DNA of 28,962 nt from Spirogloea muscicola (Eukaryota; Streptophyta; Zygnematophyceae; Spirogloeales; Spirogloeaceae), in the NCBI GenBank assembly GCA_009602725.1, contig WELB01000105.1, forward strand, positions 163,980-192,941. The letters run 5' to 3'. The first letter of the stretch is position 1. Every line of letters starts with the position of its first letter. Of the stretch, positions 22,424 to 28,962 are shown in pieces. The notes beneath the pieces are model-generated. The model was not told the origin of the DNA and searched no databases. It was given only the letters and a program-made list of their open reading frames with translations. The translations under genes and the position numbers were made by a program.

Positions 22424-22945
22424 CGAGCAAAGGCCGCTCGCAGCAAGGCGGCCAAACACGCCGACCACCCGGCTGCCGATGAGTTCGTCCCCCTGGCTGT
22501 GGACGTGCACGGGGCTCTCGGATCCCACTGGCTCGACCTGTTGGCCAGGCTTGCACGGCGCGCTGTGTCCCGCAGGCGCGGTGAGCCGGCTGCCTTCAAC
22601 GCCGCTGGCTCGTGGGCTCAGGTATATCGTTTGCGCTTGTCCGTCTCCCTCCAGCGGTCCATGGCCCACGCCTTGCATCTGCCTGCTGGCCGTGCTCTCG
22701 CTGCGGCCTCCGGCTTTCGTCGGGGGGATAGTTTTCCGGCAGCTAGTCTGTCGGATGTGAGGCTCCTCACTCGTGACTACTGAGTGGTCCATCCTCCCCC
22801 GTTCTGCCATAGCCTCTTCAGGCCCCGTAGTCGCTGCTTAGCTCGTAGTTTGGCCCCTTCGAACCTTGTCAATTCTTTTCGGGCTGGCTTCTCACAGCCC
22901 TTGCCCCCATTGGGAGAGCCACTTCTTCTTCTGTAAAGCGCCCCC
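22424..22945 (+). mobile_element. Retroelement subfamily-C C-terminus and tail
   Basis: Plus-oriented. It begins abruptly in the RLE region (ADHPAADEFVPLAVDVHGAL), continues through RRAVSRRRGEPAAFNAAGSW and ends SDVRLLTRDY with TGA at 22781-22783. The 3' UTR is followed by hairpin GGGCTGGCTTCTCACAGCCC and CCCCCATTGGGAGAG. The frame is open over the whole fragment. Its tail is almost identical to 23510-23655. Confidence 0.85.
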
Positions 22946-22985
22946 GTGTCAGCAACGGCAAGTTAGATGAGCTGAGGGGAGGAAA

Positions 22986-23022
22986 GGCGCGCGGTTCGCA
23001 TGAGAATGAAAGGGAGGCCAAA
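22986..23022 (-). repeat. GGCGCGCGG...GCATGA motif, copy 1
   Basis: A block of about 37 bases, GGCGCGCGG-TTCGCATGA then GAATGAAAGGGAGGCCAAAG, recurs at 27224-27259 and 28464-28499, always in this orientation. In the second copy it lies 5' of a minus-oriented hairpin, so it may belong to a 3' UTR of another subfamily. Confidence 0.6.
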
Positions 23023-23051
23023 GCTGAGCCTCACAGGCCGGTAACCGGGCA

Positions 23052-23658
23052 ATCAGCCGCGGCGGCTTGGGATGTCGCTCAGTTGCCCGCGCCTGCGAGG
23101 CGGCCTACATGGGTAGCTGGGCTCAGGTGGCAGCCCCCATGTGCCAGAGGTTCCTCGTCCACGGCCAGCGTGCCTCGGAGCGGGCGGCAGCTGAATTGGA
23201 GATCGGCCAGCTGCCCTTTCAGGTTGCCCTCCGCTCTCTGGGCTCTCGGGTCCCACTGGCTCGACCTGCTGGCCAGGCTTGCACGGCGCGCTGTGTCCCG
23301 CAGGCGCAATGAGCCGGCTGACTTCAACGCCGCTGGCTTGTGGGCTCAGGTATATCGTATGCGATTGTCCGTCTCCCTTCAGCGGTCCATGGCCCACGCT
23401 TGCATCTACGTGCTGGCCGTGCTCTCGCTGCGGCCTCCGGCTTTCGTAAGGGGGGATAGTTTTCCGGCAGCTAGTCTGTCGAATTTGAGTCTCCTCACTC
23501 GTAACTACTGAGTGGTCCATCCTCCCCCGTTCTGCCATAGCCTTTTCAGGCCCCGTAGTCGCTGCTTAGCTCGTAGTCTGGCCCCTTCGAACCTTGTCAT
23601 TTCTTTTTCGGCTGGCTTCTCACAGCCCTTGCCCCCATTGGGAGAGCCACTTCTTCCG
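23052..23658 (+). mobile_element. Retroelement subfamily-C copy with internal deletion
   Basis: Starts in the thumb region (SVARACEAAYMGSWAQ, RFLVHGQRAS, LPFQVALRS). At about 23238 it jumps to GSHWLDLLARLARRAV near the C-terminus, with a frame change. The knuckle and most of the RLE domain are therefore missing. It ends in a worn LLTRNY with TGA at 23509-23511 and a tail with hairpin and CCCCCATTGGGAGAG. The short shared run CTCT/GGGCTCTCGG at the junction suggests deletion between short repeats. Confidence 0.8.
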
Positions 23659-23712
23659 CTCTGCCCGCGACGGGCTCCTGGCGGTCCACCCCAACATGTC
23701 GGAGGAGGCCGT
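23659..23712 (+). mobile_element. Subfamily-D copy, 5' piece, split by an insertion
   Basis: Reads RSARDGLLAVHPNMSEEAV, matching RSAHQELLAVHPDVAGQAV in the copy at 11-14 kb. The sequence then breaks off into a subfamily-B copy and resumes at about 24316 with AAFIHLAHTPDL, which follows directly in the uninterrupted protein. Confidence 0.7.
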
Positions 23713-24315
23713 CCCTTGCCGACGTCGTCACAACGGACTCCTTGGATTCCAGGAGCGCTACACGCTCGGCGGAGGAGACGGGCTACGCCGTCCGCCAAGC
23801 GGCCGACGCAAAGGAGCGCAAGTACTCGGATCACCCGGTAGGCGACGAGTTTATCCCACTCGCCGTCGACGTACACGGCGCCTTTGGCGCCAAATGGCTT
23901 GACCTACTTCACCGCCTTGCGCGGCGAGCAGCGGGCCGCCGCCACGGGCAGCAGGGCGAGCAGCCTGGCTTCCATGTCGCCGGGTCCCTCGCCCAAGTTT
24001 TCCGGATGCGCCTGGCCGTCTCTTTAAAGCAAGCGCGGCCAGATTAACTGGTGGCTGGGAGAGGACAAGGTCTCTTTGCAGTGGTCCCTAGCTTTTGCGG
24101 TCCACTTGCGCGCAGGCCGCGCTCTGGCGGCGGCCTCCGGCTTCCGTCAGGGCAACGTCTTTCCGCCTGCTAGCTATTCAGATTTGCATCTACTGACGAG
24201 AGGTTACTGAGAGTTCGCTTACTGCTGTCTCAGTCTTTAGCACTCCGACTCCTTCAGACCTTGTCCATTCTTTTGGGCTGGCCTCTCCCAGCCACCAGTT
24301 AATCTGGCCGCGCTT
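23713..24315 (+). mobile_element. Subfamily-B copy inserted inside a subfamily-D copy
   Basis: A 5'-truncated subfamily-B element. It starts within the RLE core at LADVVTTDSLDS and reads ETGYAVRQAADAKERKY, DHPVGDEFIPLAVDVHGAFG, HVAGSLAQVFRMRLAVSL. It is then interrupted by a 44-bp insert (24026-24069), resumes with VHLRAGRALAAASGFRQG and ends SDLHLLTRGY with TGA at 24208-24210. The tail has hairpin GGCTGGCCTCTCCCAGCC and ends at GGCCGCGCTTGCT about 24315, where the host element resumes. It shows the 3' end of the subfamily precisely. Confidence 0.8.
24018..24077 (-). mobile_element. Very short tail insertion with 8-bp target-site duplication
   Basis: GTCTCTTT occurs at 24018-24025 and again at 24070-24077. 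Between them lie 44 bases that read, on the minus strand, as a subfamily-B tail (CTCTCCCAGCCACCAG to GGCCGCGCTTGC) with a small internal deletion that removes half of the hairpin. Removing the insert and one GTCTCTTT restores the host reading frame across the site (RLAVSL to SLAFAVHLRAG). Confidence 0.75.
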
Positions 24316-25445
24316 GCTGCTTTCATCCACCTCGCCCACACCCCTGACCTGCGTGCCCAGGCACGCTTCTCGGCGCTGGTTGATAAAGCGGCCTCTGACC
24401 AGGTGGTGGAGCTTCTCCCTCCGTCTGACCTTCGAGGGCGCGCCCGGCTGCTCTCAGCCTCCTCCCCTGGGGCGGCGGCGTGGTTGTCAGCGCTCCCACT
24501 CCACGCGGCGCTCACCATGCCCAATGAGGTCTTCAGGACGGCTGTCCACCGGCTCTTGGGCCTCCTCCCTCCCTCCCAGCCGCATTCTCTGCCTCGTGGA
24601 CGTCACTCAGTGCAAGTGCGGTGCCCGTCACGCTGAACCTGCGGAGCTGGCTGCGCATTTGCTCCATTGCGCACACGGGGGCGAGCGGACCTCTTCCCAC
24701 GATCTCCTGCGAGATGGTATTTAGGGGGTGTATACGGAGGCTGGCTTCAAGGTGGCTGTGGAGAATTCCTCAACAATGCCCCTCCAGCTGGGCGCGGACG
24801 GCCAGCCCCATACACGACGCGCCGACCTGGTCGCCATCCCGCCCGGCGGCGGTCCCCGCATCATCGCCGATGTGGTGACAACTGACTGCATCGACTCCGC
24901 CAATCCCAACAGATCGGCGTCGTTTGCAGGGCACGCGGTCGGCCTGGCGGCCCGGGGCAAGGAGCGAGAAAATGCTGATCACCCGATTGGTGATGAATGC
25001 GCGGCCCTGGCGATGGATGTACACGGGGCTATCGGCAGCCGCTGGCTGGATGACCTTCAGCAACTTGCCCGCCAGGCCATTGACCGGCGGCCGGGTCTGC
25101 CAGGGGCGATGCCCAGCTTCAAGGCCGCCGTTTTGCTCGCCCAAGTCTTCCGCATGCGCTTGGCGGTATCGCTTCAACGCTCCTTTGCCCACGCCGTCCA
25201 CACGCGAGCAGGCCGGGCTATGGCCGCCGCCTCTGGGTCTCGGCGGAGTGCCTCTTTCCCTGCAGCGAGCTACTCAGACCTGATCTCACTCGTGGGTACT
25301 GAGCTTCCCTCTGCATCGTCTATGTGTTCTGCAGTGTTATGTAGAGTAGTCCTTTCCGACTCCTCTTTCTTTGGCTTTGGACATTGTCCATTCTTTATTG
25401 GGTTGGCTTTGCCAGCCCCTCTTCTCTATGGGCGAGCACTTTGTT
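24316..25445 (+). mobile_element. Subfamily-D copy, 3' piece: knuckle, RLE domain and tail
   Basis: The second best preserved copy. It reads AAFIHLAHTPDLRAQARF, DLRGRARLLSASSPGAAAW and FRTAVHRLLGL. After a frameshift near 24590 it has the knuckle CKCGARHAEP...LLHCAH and GGERTSSHDLLRD, with a stop (TAG) at about 24721. The RLE core is RRADLVAIPPGGGPRIIADV, then NADHPIGDECAALAMDVHGA and LAQVFRMRLAVSLQRSFAHA. A 4-base deletion at about 25283 destroys the normal LLTRGY end. The tail has hairpin GGGTTGGCTTTGCCAGCCC, in which a C-to-T change still pairs as G-U. It is close kin to 27700-28350. Confidence 0.85.
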
Positions 25446-25489
25446 GCTAAGGGCGAGGAAGAGCAACCCCGCTGCGCAAGCCAAGACGG

Positions 25490-25565
25490 GCGGAGTTGAC
25501 GGGGCTCTCCCAATGGGGGCAAGGGCTGTGAGAAGCCGTCGTTCCCCCGTTCGGGAAACGCCTTC
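25490..25565 (-). mobile_element. Subfamily-C tail fragment, minus orientation
   Basis: The plus strand shows GGGGCTCTCCCAATGGGGGCAAGGGCTGTGAGAAGCC, the reverse complement of the CAGCCCTTGCCCCCATTGGGAGAG tail at 22890 and 23625. The coding part is absent. Confidence 0.65.
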
Positions 25566-25597
25566 CACCGACCCCGCTTCTTTCTTTTCTTTGATGG

Positions 25598-25835
25598 CTT
25601 CACCGCGGGCTTGGTGACGACGGACGCGTTCGACCACGCCAACCCCACTCCATCTGCCTCGGAGGCCGGGCACGCTGTGGCCAGTGCTGCTCGAGGCACG
25701 GAGGCGAAGTATGCTGCCCATCCTTGGGGAGGACGCTTTCTTCCCCCTTGCCATCGACGTCCACGGGGCGTTCGACGCTCGGCGGCTCGAGCTCCTGCAC
25801 CGGCTAGCGCGCAGCGAGGTATCCCTACATCCACT
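25598..25835 (+). mobile_element. Retroelement RLE-domain fragment
   Basis: Reads LVTTDAFDHANPTPSASEAGHAVASAARGTEAKYAAHP, then after a frameshift EDAFFPLAIDVHGAFDARRLELLHRLARSEV. It is closest to the subfamily-A copy at 11-14 kb (VVTTESYD, FFPLAIDMHGALGARWLELL). It is cut at both ends and has no tail. The stretch 25836-25999 after it holds nothing recognisable. Confidence 0.7.
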
Positions 25836-25999
25836 TGGCAGGCTCTCTCCCCCAGAGAGAAGGCGCCCAGTGCGCAAGATATGAAAGGTTGCCGAATCAA
25901 GTCAATACATCTGCTCCGGCAAAAGCTAGTGCAAGAAGTGGGACTATATGAAACGAAACCCTATGCTGAGGTGGTTAAGGTACCAGTGTGACATAAATG

Positions 26000-26695
26000 C
26001 GGGTGAGCACATATACATCCGACAAGCTGAGTCGGGGAGCCGGAGCGCCGCCACGGAAGCCGGTGGCCTGCCTTGAAGTCCGTCCAACTCAGCAAGGGGG
26101 TTTCTTGGACAAGGGTGTCGATCTGGTAGGCGTCCCCCTGGGAGGTGGCAAGCGGCTCCTCATGGACGTCATCCTCACCAACAACTTCCGGAAGAAAGGC
26201 CCCATCACATCTGAGACTGGCTACGCTGTGAAGGTGGCCGAACAGAAGAAATGACATAAGTACAAGGACCACCCGGCTGGCGATATCTTTTACCGCCTGG
26301 CCATGGGTATTACGGGGTTCTGTGGTCCTCGTTTTGCTGCTGGCCTCTCAAGCTGACCAGCGGCGTCGCAAACAGGGTGCAGCACTTCCTGGAGGCTCGG
26401 TGCCTTCAGGTCTTCTGTCCTACTACGGCATGCGTCTATCTATGTTCCTACAGCGGTCCCATGCGCTTGCTGTGCCCAGCCGAGCCCGTCGCCCTTGCAG
26501 CAGCCTCTGGCTTGTGCAGCGGGGTTGCTCTTCTACCCTCAGCTCATCTGACTTCCTACTGCTAACACGAGATTAACAAGAGCGCCCTGTTTGCCTAGCA
26601 GGTGAATCCATCATGAACACCTTCTGTATGCAGTTAGCTGGCTTTCACAGCCGCTCTTTGAACATCAGCAGCCGCATTCTCTCTCGCAAGCACGC
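26000..26695 (+). mobile_element. Diverged retroelement C-terminal half with decayed tail
   Basis: A more distant relative. It has KGVDLVGVPLGGGKRLLMDV and ETGYAVKVAEQKK, then a stop and KYKDHPAGD. The end is SSDFLLLTRD with TAA near 26574. Several frameshifts occur in between (MRLSMFLQRSHALAVPSRAR survives). A worn tail at about 26633-26695 has AGCTGGCTTTCACAGCCG and ATCAGCAGCCGCATTC. The RLE pattern RxDLV...LLxDV is kept although the sequence differs from subfamilies A-D. Confidence 0.7.
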
Positions 26696-26914
26696 CCAGC
26701 ACGCTGATGAATAGCCAGAGCTTACGAACCCCTGCAAACGAAGAGCGCCGTATGCTGTAATATGCAACTAATGCTCTGCGGAATGCTACTGTGCCCCAAG
26801 CTGCCCCCCCGCGACTGCGCGACGCGCGTCAACCAGCCGAGGCAGATGCTGGACATGAGGGAGGACCACTTCATACCGTAGCCACCGTAAATACCGACAG
26901 CGCACAGATGGAAG

Positions 26915-27118
26915 TGGTCTCCTCGGGTGTGGTCCTTGTAGTGCCTCTCCTTTTCGCCCGGGTATATTGCATGCGCCTCTCAGCATTGCTGCAGCGGTCA
27001 ATGGCACACGCGTTGCATGTGTGCACCGGTCGTATTTGGCTGCATCCTCTGGCTATAGACAGGGACCCGCTACCTGGAGACTGATTTCCCGGACGTGCGG
27101 CTGCTCACTAGGGAAGAA
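26915..27118 (+). mobile_element. Strongly decayed retroelement C-terminus
   Basis: Reads VYCMRLSALLQRSMAHALHV and, in another frame, DFPDVRLLTREE before a TGA near 27118. These match the conserved YRMRLAVSLQRSMAHALHL and SDVRLLTRDY. The stretch 26696-26914 before it shows no recognisable content. Confidence 0.6.
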
Positions 27119-27265
27119 GTGAGCTCTTCCAAAGGGGGCGGGGCTTGTGAAATCTAGCCCAGAGAGAATGAACAATGAAAGGGCCGAAATGCGCCAAAAA
27201 CTTTCCGCTATGCAAAAGAGAGAGGCGCGCGGGGCGCATGAAATGAAAAGGGAGGCCAATTCAAG
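27119..27265 (-). mobile_element. Retroelement tail, minus orientation, with GGCGCGCGG motif copy 2
   Basis: In minus sense: GGCCTCCCTTTTCATT, then the GCGC...CCGCGCGCC block (27224-27259), then TTGTTCATTCTCTCTGGGC, a worn hairpin, and CCCCCTTTGGAAGAGC. It joins directly to the C-terminus of the plus-oriented copy at 27118. Confidence 0.6.
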
Positions 27266-27339
27266 CCAATACACAGTTCAAGCAGAGGCGAGTGAAAAGA
27301 GGGGGTATTGAGCACCCAGTGGCCACTCTGGTCGCTGTG

Positions 27340-27640
27340 TGCCTTTTCCTTGTCCATTCCTTTGGGCTGGCCTCTCCCAGCCACCAGTCCATCTGGCTGC
27401 GCTTTTCTCTTTTCTGACTCCTTAGAGCTTTGTTCATTCTTTTTACTGGGCTCTTCAAAGACAGCCATCGCCCTCCACTGAAGAATCTTCCTCTCTGAAC
27501 AGCTATTTATCTTGAGTTTCTCGCCTCCTATCGAAGAGCTTTCCCTGGCCCCTTCGAAATTTGTTCATTCTTCTTCCTGGGCTGACCACTCACAGCCACC
27601 GCCCTCTACTGGAAGCGTCTTTTCTATGACAGAGCTGCTT
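27340..27640 (+). mobile_element. Three consecutive retroelement tails
   Basis: Three tails follow each other: 27348-27408 (subfamily-B type, GGCTGGCCTCTCCCAGCC, ending ATCTGGCTGCGCTT); 27430-27485 (TTTGTTCATTCTTTTT, CTGGGCTCTTCAAAGACAGCC); and 27545-27640 (TTTGTTCATTCTTC, GGGCTGACCACTCACAGCC, then CACCGCCCTCTACTGGAAGC). The last ending also occurs at 637-655 and 28365-28390 and marks another subfamily. No coding sequence remains. Confidence 0.7.
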
Positions 27641-27644
27641 CTTC

Positions 27645-28115
27645 CAGAAAGAAGAAGTGGCTCTTCCAAATGGGGGCAAGGACCGTGCTCGCCCGTAGAG
27701 AAGAGGGGCTGGCAAAGCCAGTCCAAATAGAATGGACAATGTCCAAAGCCAAAGGAAGAGGTGCCGAAAAAGGACTCACCTCAAATAACTACAAAACACA
27801 AGACGATGCAAAGGGAAGCTCAGTACCCGCGAGTGAGCAACATCAGATCGGAGTAGCTCGCTGCAGGGAAAGAGGCACTCCGCCGAGACCCAGAGGCGGC
27901 AGCCATAGCACGGCCTGCTCACGTGTGGACGGCGTCGGCAAGGGAGCGTTGAAACGATCTCGCCAGGCGCATACGGAATACTTAGGCGAGCGAACCGGCG
28001 GCTTTGAAGCCGGGCAGCGACCCTGGCAGACCCGGCCGCCGATCAATGGCCTGACGGGCAAGCCGCTAGAGGAGATCCAGCCAGCGGCTGCCGAAAGCAC
28101 CGTACAAGAGTAGCC
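27645..28115 (-). mobile_element. Subfamily-C tail piece and subfamily-D C-terminus, minus orientation
   Basis: 27645-27700 is a reversed subfamily-C tail (CCCCCATTTGGAAGAGCC in element sense). From about 27700 a subfamily-D copy runs in minus orientation: tail with hairpin arms GGACTGGC/GCCAGCCC, 3' UTR, and a coding remnant up to about 28115. The remnant is in broken frames and matches QAIDRRPGLPGAMPSFKAA and SLQRSFAHAVHTRAGRAMAA of the copy at 25050-25270. It is 5'-truncated at about 28115, where it faces a plus-oriented copy. Confidence 0.75.
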
Positions 28116-28144
28116 ATGCTGAGGACCGGAAGCAGCAGCCAAGA

Positions 28145-28400
28145 GTGTTGCCGGGGCTTTGCAGAGCGAGCTACTCAGACCTGATGTTGCTCACTCGTGG
28201 GTACTGAGCTTCCCTCTGCATCGTCTCTGTGTTCTGCAGTGTTTTGTAGTGTAGTCCTTTCTCCGGCTCCTCTTTCTTTGGCTTTGGACATTGTCCATTC
28301 TTTTTTGGGCTGGCTTTGCCAGCCCCTCTTCTCTATGGGCGCGCACTTCCCTTTGCCTCTCCCAGCCACCGCCCTCTCCTGGAAGCGTCTTTCTTCCTAC
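28145..28400 (+). mobile_element. Subfamily-D end and tail
   Basis: Starts within the last codons (AGCTACTCAGACCTGATG, then LLTRGY and TGA near 28207). The 3' UTR is nearly identical to 25300-25440 and is followed by hairpin GGGCTGGCTTTGCCAGCCC and CTCTATGGGCG. After that comes the CACCGCCCTCTCCTGGAAGC end of another tail type. It lies head to head with the copy ending at 28115, with about 30 bases between them. Confidence 0.75.
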
Positions 28401-28463
28401 ATTTTTGCGGCCAGTTCCCCGCTTCGAAGAACCTTGTTTCTGTTCCATTTCCATCAGAGGGTA

Positions 28464-28499
28464 GGCGCGCGGTGCGCATGAATGAGAGGAAGACCAAAG
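28464..28499 (-). repeat. GGCGCGCGG...GCATGA motif, copy 3
   Basis: GGCGCGCGGTGCGCATGAAT followed by GAGAGGAAGACCAAAG. Third copy of the block at 22986 and 27224, in the same orientation and without a hairpin next to it. Confidence 0.55.
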
Positions 28500-28509
28500 T
28501 ATGAACAAG

Positions 28510-28962
28510 GTCCTAAGGACATCGTTTTCCAAGGGCCAGAGTTGCCGCTCTAGTCGTTGGGCTCGGCAACGTGCCAGCCCGCTCAGTGGGCCGCCCGGGG
28601 TCCCTGTGCCGCATATTGCGGGGTCAGGCCACGGAGCCAGGGCTCCGCACCTCTCCTGGCAGGTGGAGTGAGCGACAGAGCGACCGAACGGAGGTGGCGT
28701 GATAACACTACTTTCGGTTTGAGGGGAGGGAGGAGGCCGGCCGCGGGGAGGGAGGAGGGACCTGCCAGCAGAGCCAGGTGGTGGGGGGGAAGTGAATGCT
28801 CCCGCCCGCCCCCATCCCTCCCGGCTGCGCCTCTGCCGCCGCGGCCGCCGCCGCCGCCGCCGGGCGCGCCGCGTCTCCCGGCGGCGAGGAGACCAAGGCC
28901 CGGCCTCTAGCCCGAGTTGCCAACAACCGCCGCGCCGCGGCAGGGCGATGGCGATGGCCCCG
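28510..28962 (+). other. GC-rich leader, candidate start of the next gene at 28948
   Basis: After the last retroelement remnant the sequence turns GC-rich again, as it does before each intact gene here. It includes a (CCG)n run at about 28836-28862. ATG codons at 28948 and 28954 (GGCGATGGCGATGGCCCC) sit at the very edge and could start a plus-strand gene leaving the window. The longer frames inside are Pro/Arg-rich and look non-coding. Confidence 0.3.

Noticed and set aside
22187-22810. Minus-strand frame of 207 codons
   Set aside because: It spans the junction of two oppositely oriented retroelement fragments and is partly antisense to subfamily-C coding sequence.
430-28350. Hairpins as rho-independent terminators
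   Set aside because: The GGCTGG/CCAGCC stems are not followed by T-runs, sit in a eukaryotic genome and recur only inside the retroelement tails.
1-28962. CRISPR arrays, tRNA, rRNA or phage-like features
   Set aside because: No regularly spaced repeats, cloverleaf sequences or rRNA segments were recognised, and the window is eukaryotic. A tRNAscan or Infernal search was not possible here.

Overview
The window looks like a nuclear contig of a green alga (Chlorophyta, plausibly a trebouxiophyte). Reasons: three intron-dense genes whose exons can be chained by GT...AG junctions with consistent reading phase; a plant-type SPO11-2; an exostosin (GT47) protein with EGF modules of the kind common in green algae; TGTAA motifs just after two stop codons; and very GC-rich gene starts beside AT-richer introns. 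The order or genus cannot be fixed from sequence alone.

Layout. 1-330: GC-rich start of an unassigned gene or a promoter. 427-800: tails of a non-LTR retroelement. 959-3601 (+): SPO11-2, the meiotic double-strand-break transesterase, 12 exons, about 406 aa. 3850-4215: retroelement tails (-). 4682-9874 (+): EGF/exostosin type II membrane glycosyltransferase, 14 exons, 849 aa. 10135-10900: possible end of a minus-strand gene, weak. 10905-14140 (-): the largest retroelement copy, with a reverse transcriptase, a Cys/His knuckle and a restriction-enzyme-like endonuclease (RLE) domain, broken by five lesions. 14171-15283: no gene seen, one old retroelement tail. 15284-21532 (-): Golgi apparatus protein 1 (GLG1/ESL-1/MG-160 family), 18 exons, 892 aa. 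21861-28500: a graveyard of at least a dozen truncated, nested and mutually inverted copies of the same retroelement superfamily. 28510-28962: GC-rich leader with a candidate start codon at 28948.

The three intact genes are single-copy eukaryotic housekeeping or meiosis genes with no operon logic. GLG1 and the exostosin both belong to the secretory pathway. The novel part is the retroelement lineage. At least four subfamilies (called A-D here, local labels) share one layout: RT, thumb, CxC...HxxxxC knuckle, RLE-like domain, a conserved C-terminus ending near RLLTRGY and a stop, a 3' UTR of roughly 100 nt, then a hairpin GGGCTGG-loop-CCAGCCC followed by an ATGGG element. The hairpin is seen about twenty times on both strands and is more constant than the UTR around it. 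It is a good candidate for the RNA structure that the element's own RT recognises. Exon coordinates come from manual reading of splice sites and homology recalled from memory; no database search was run.
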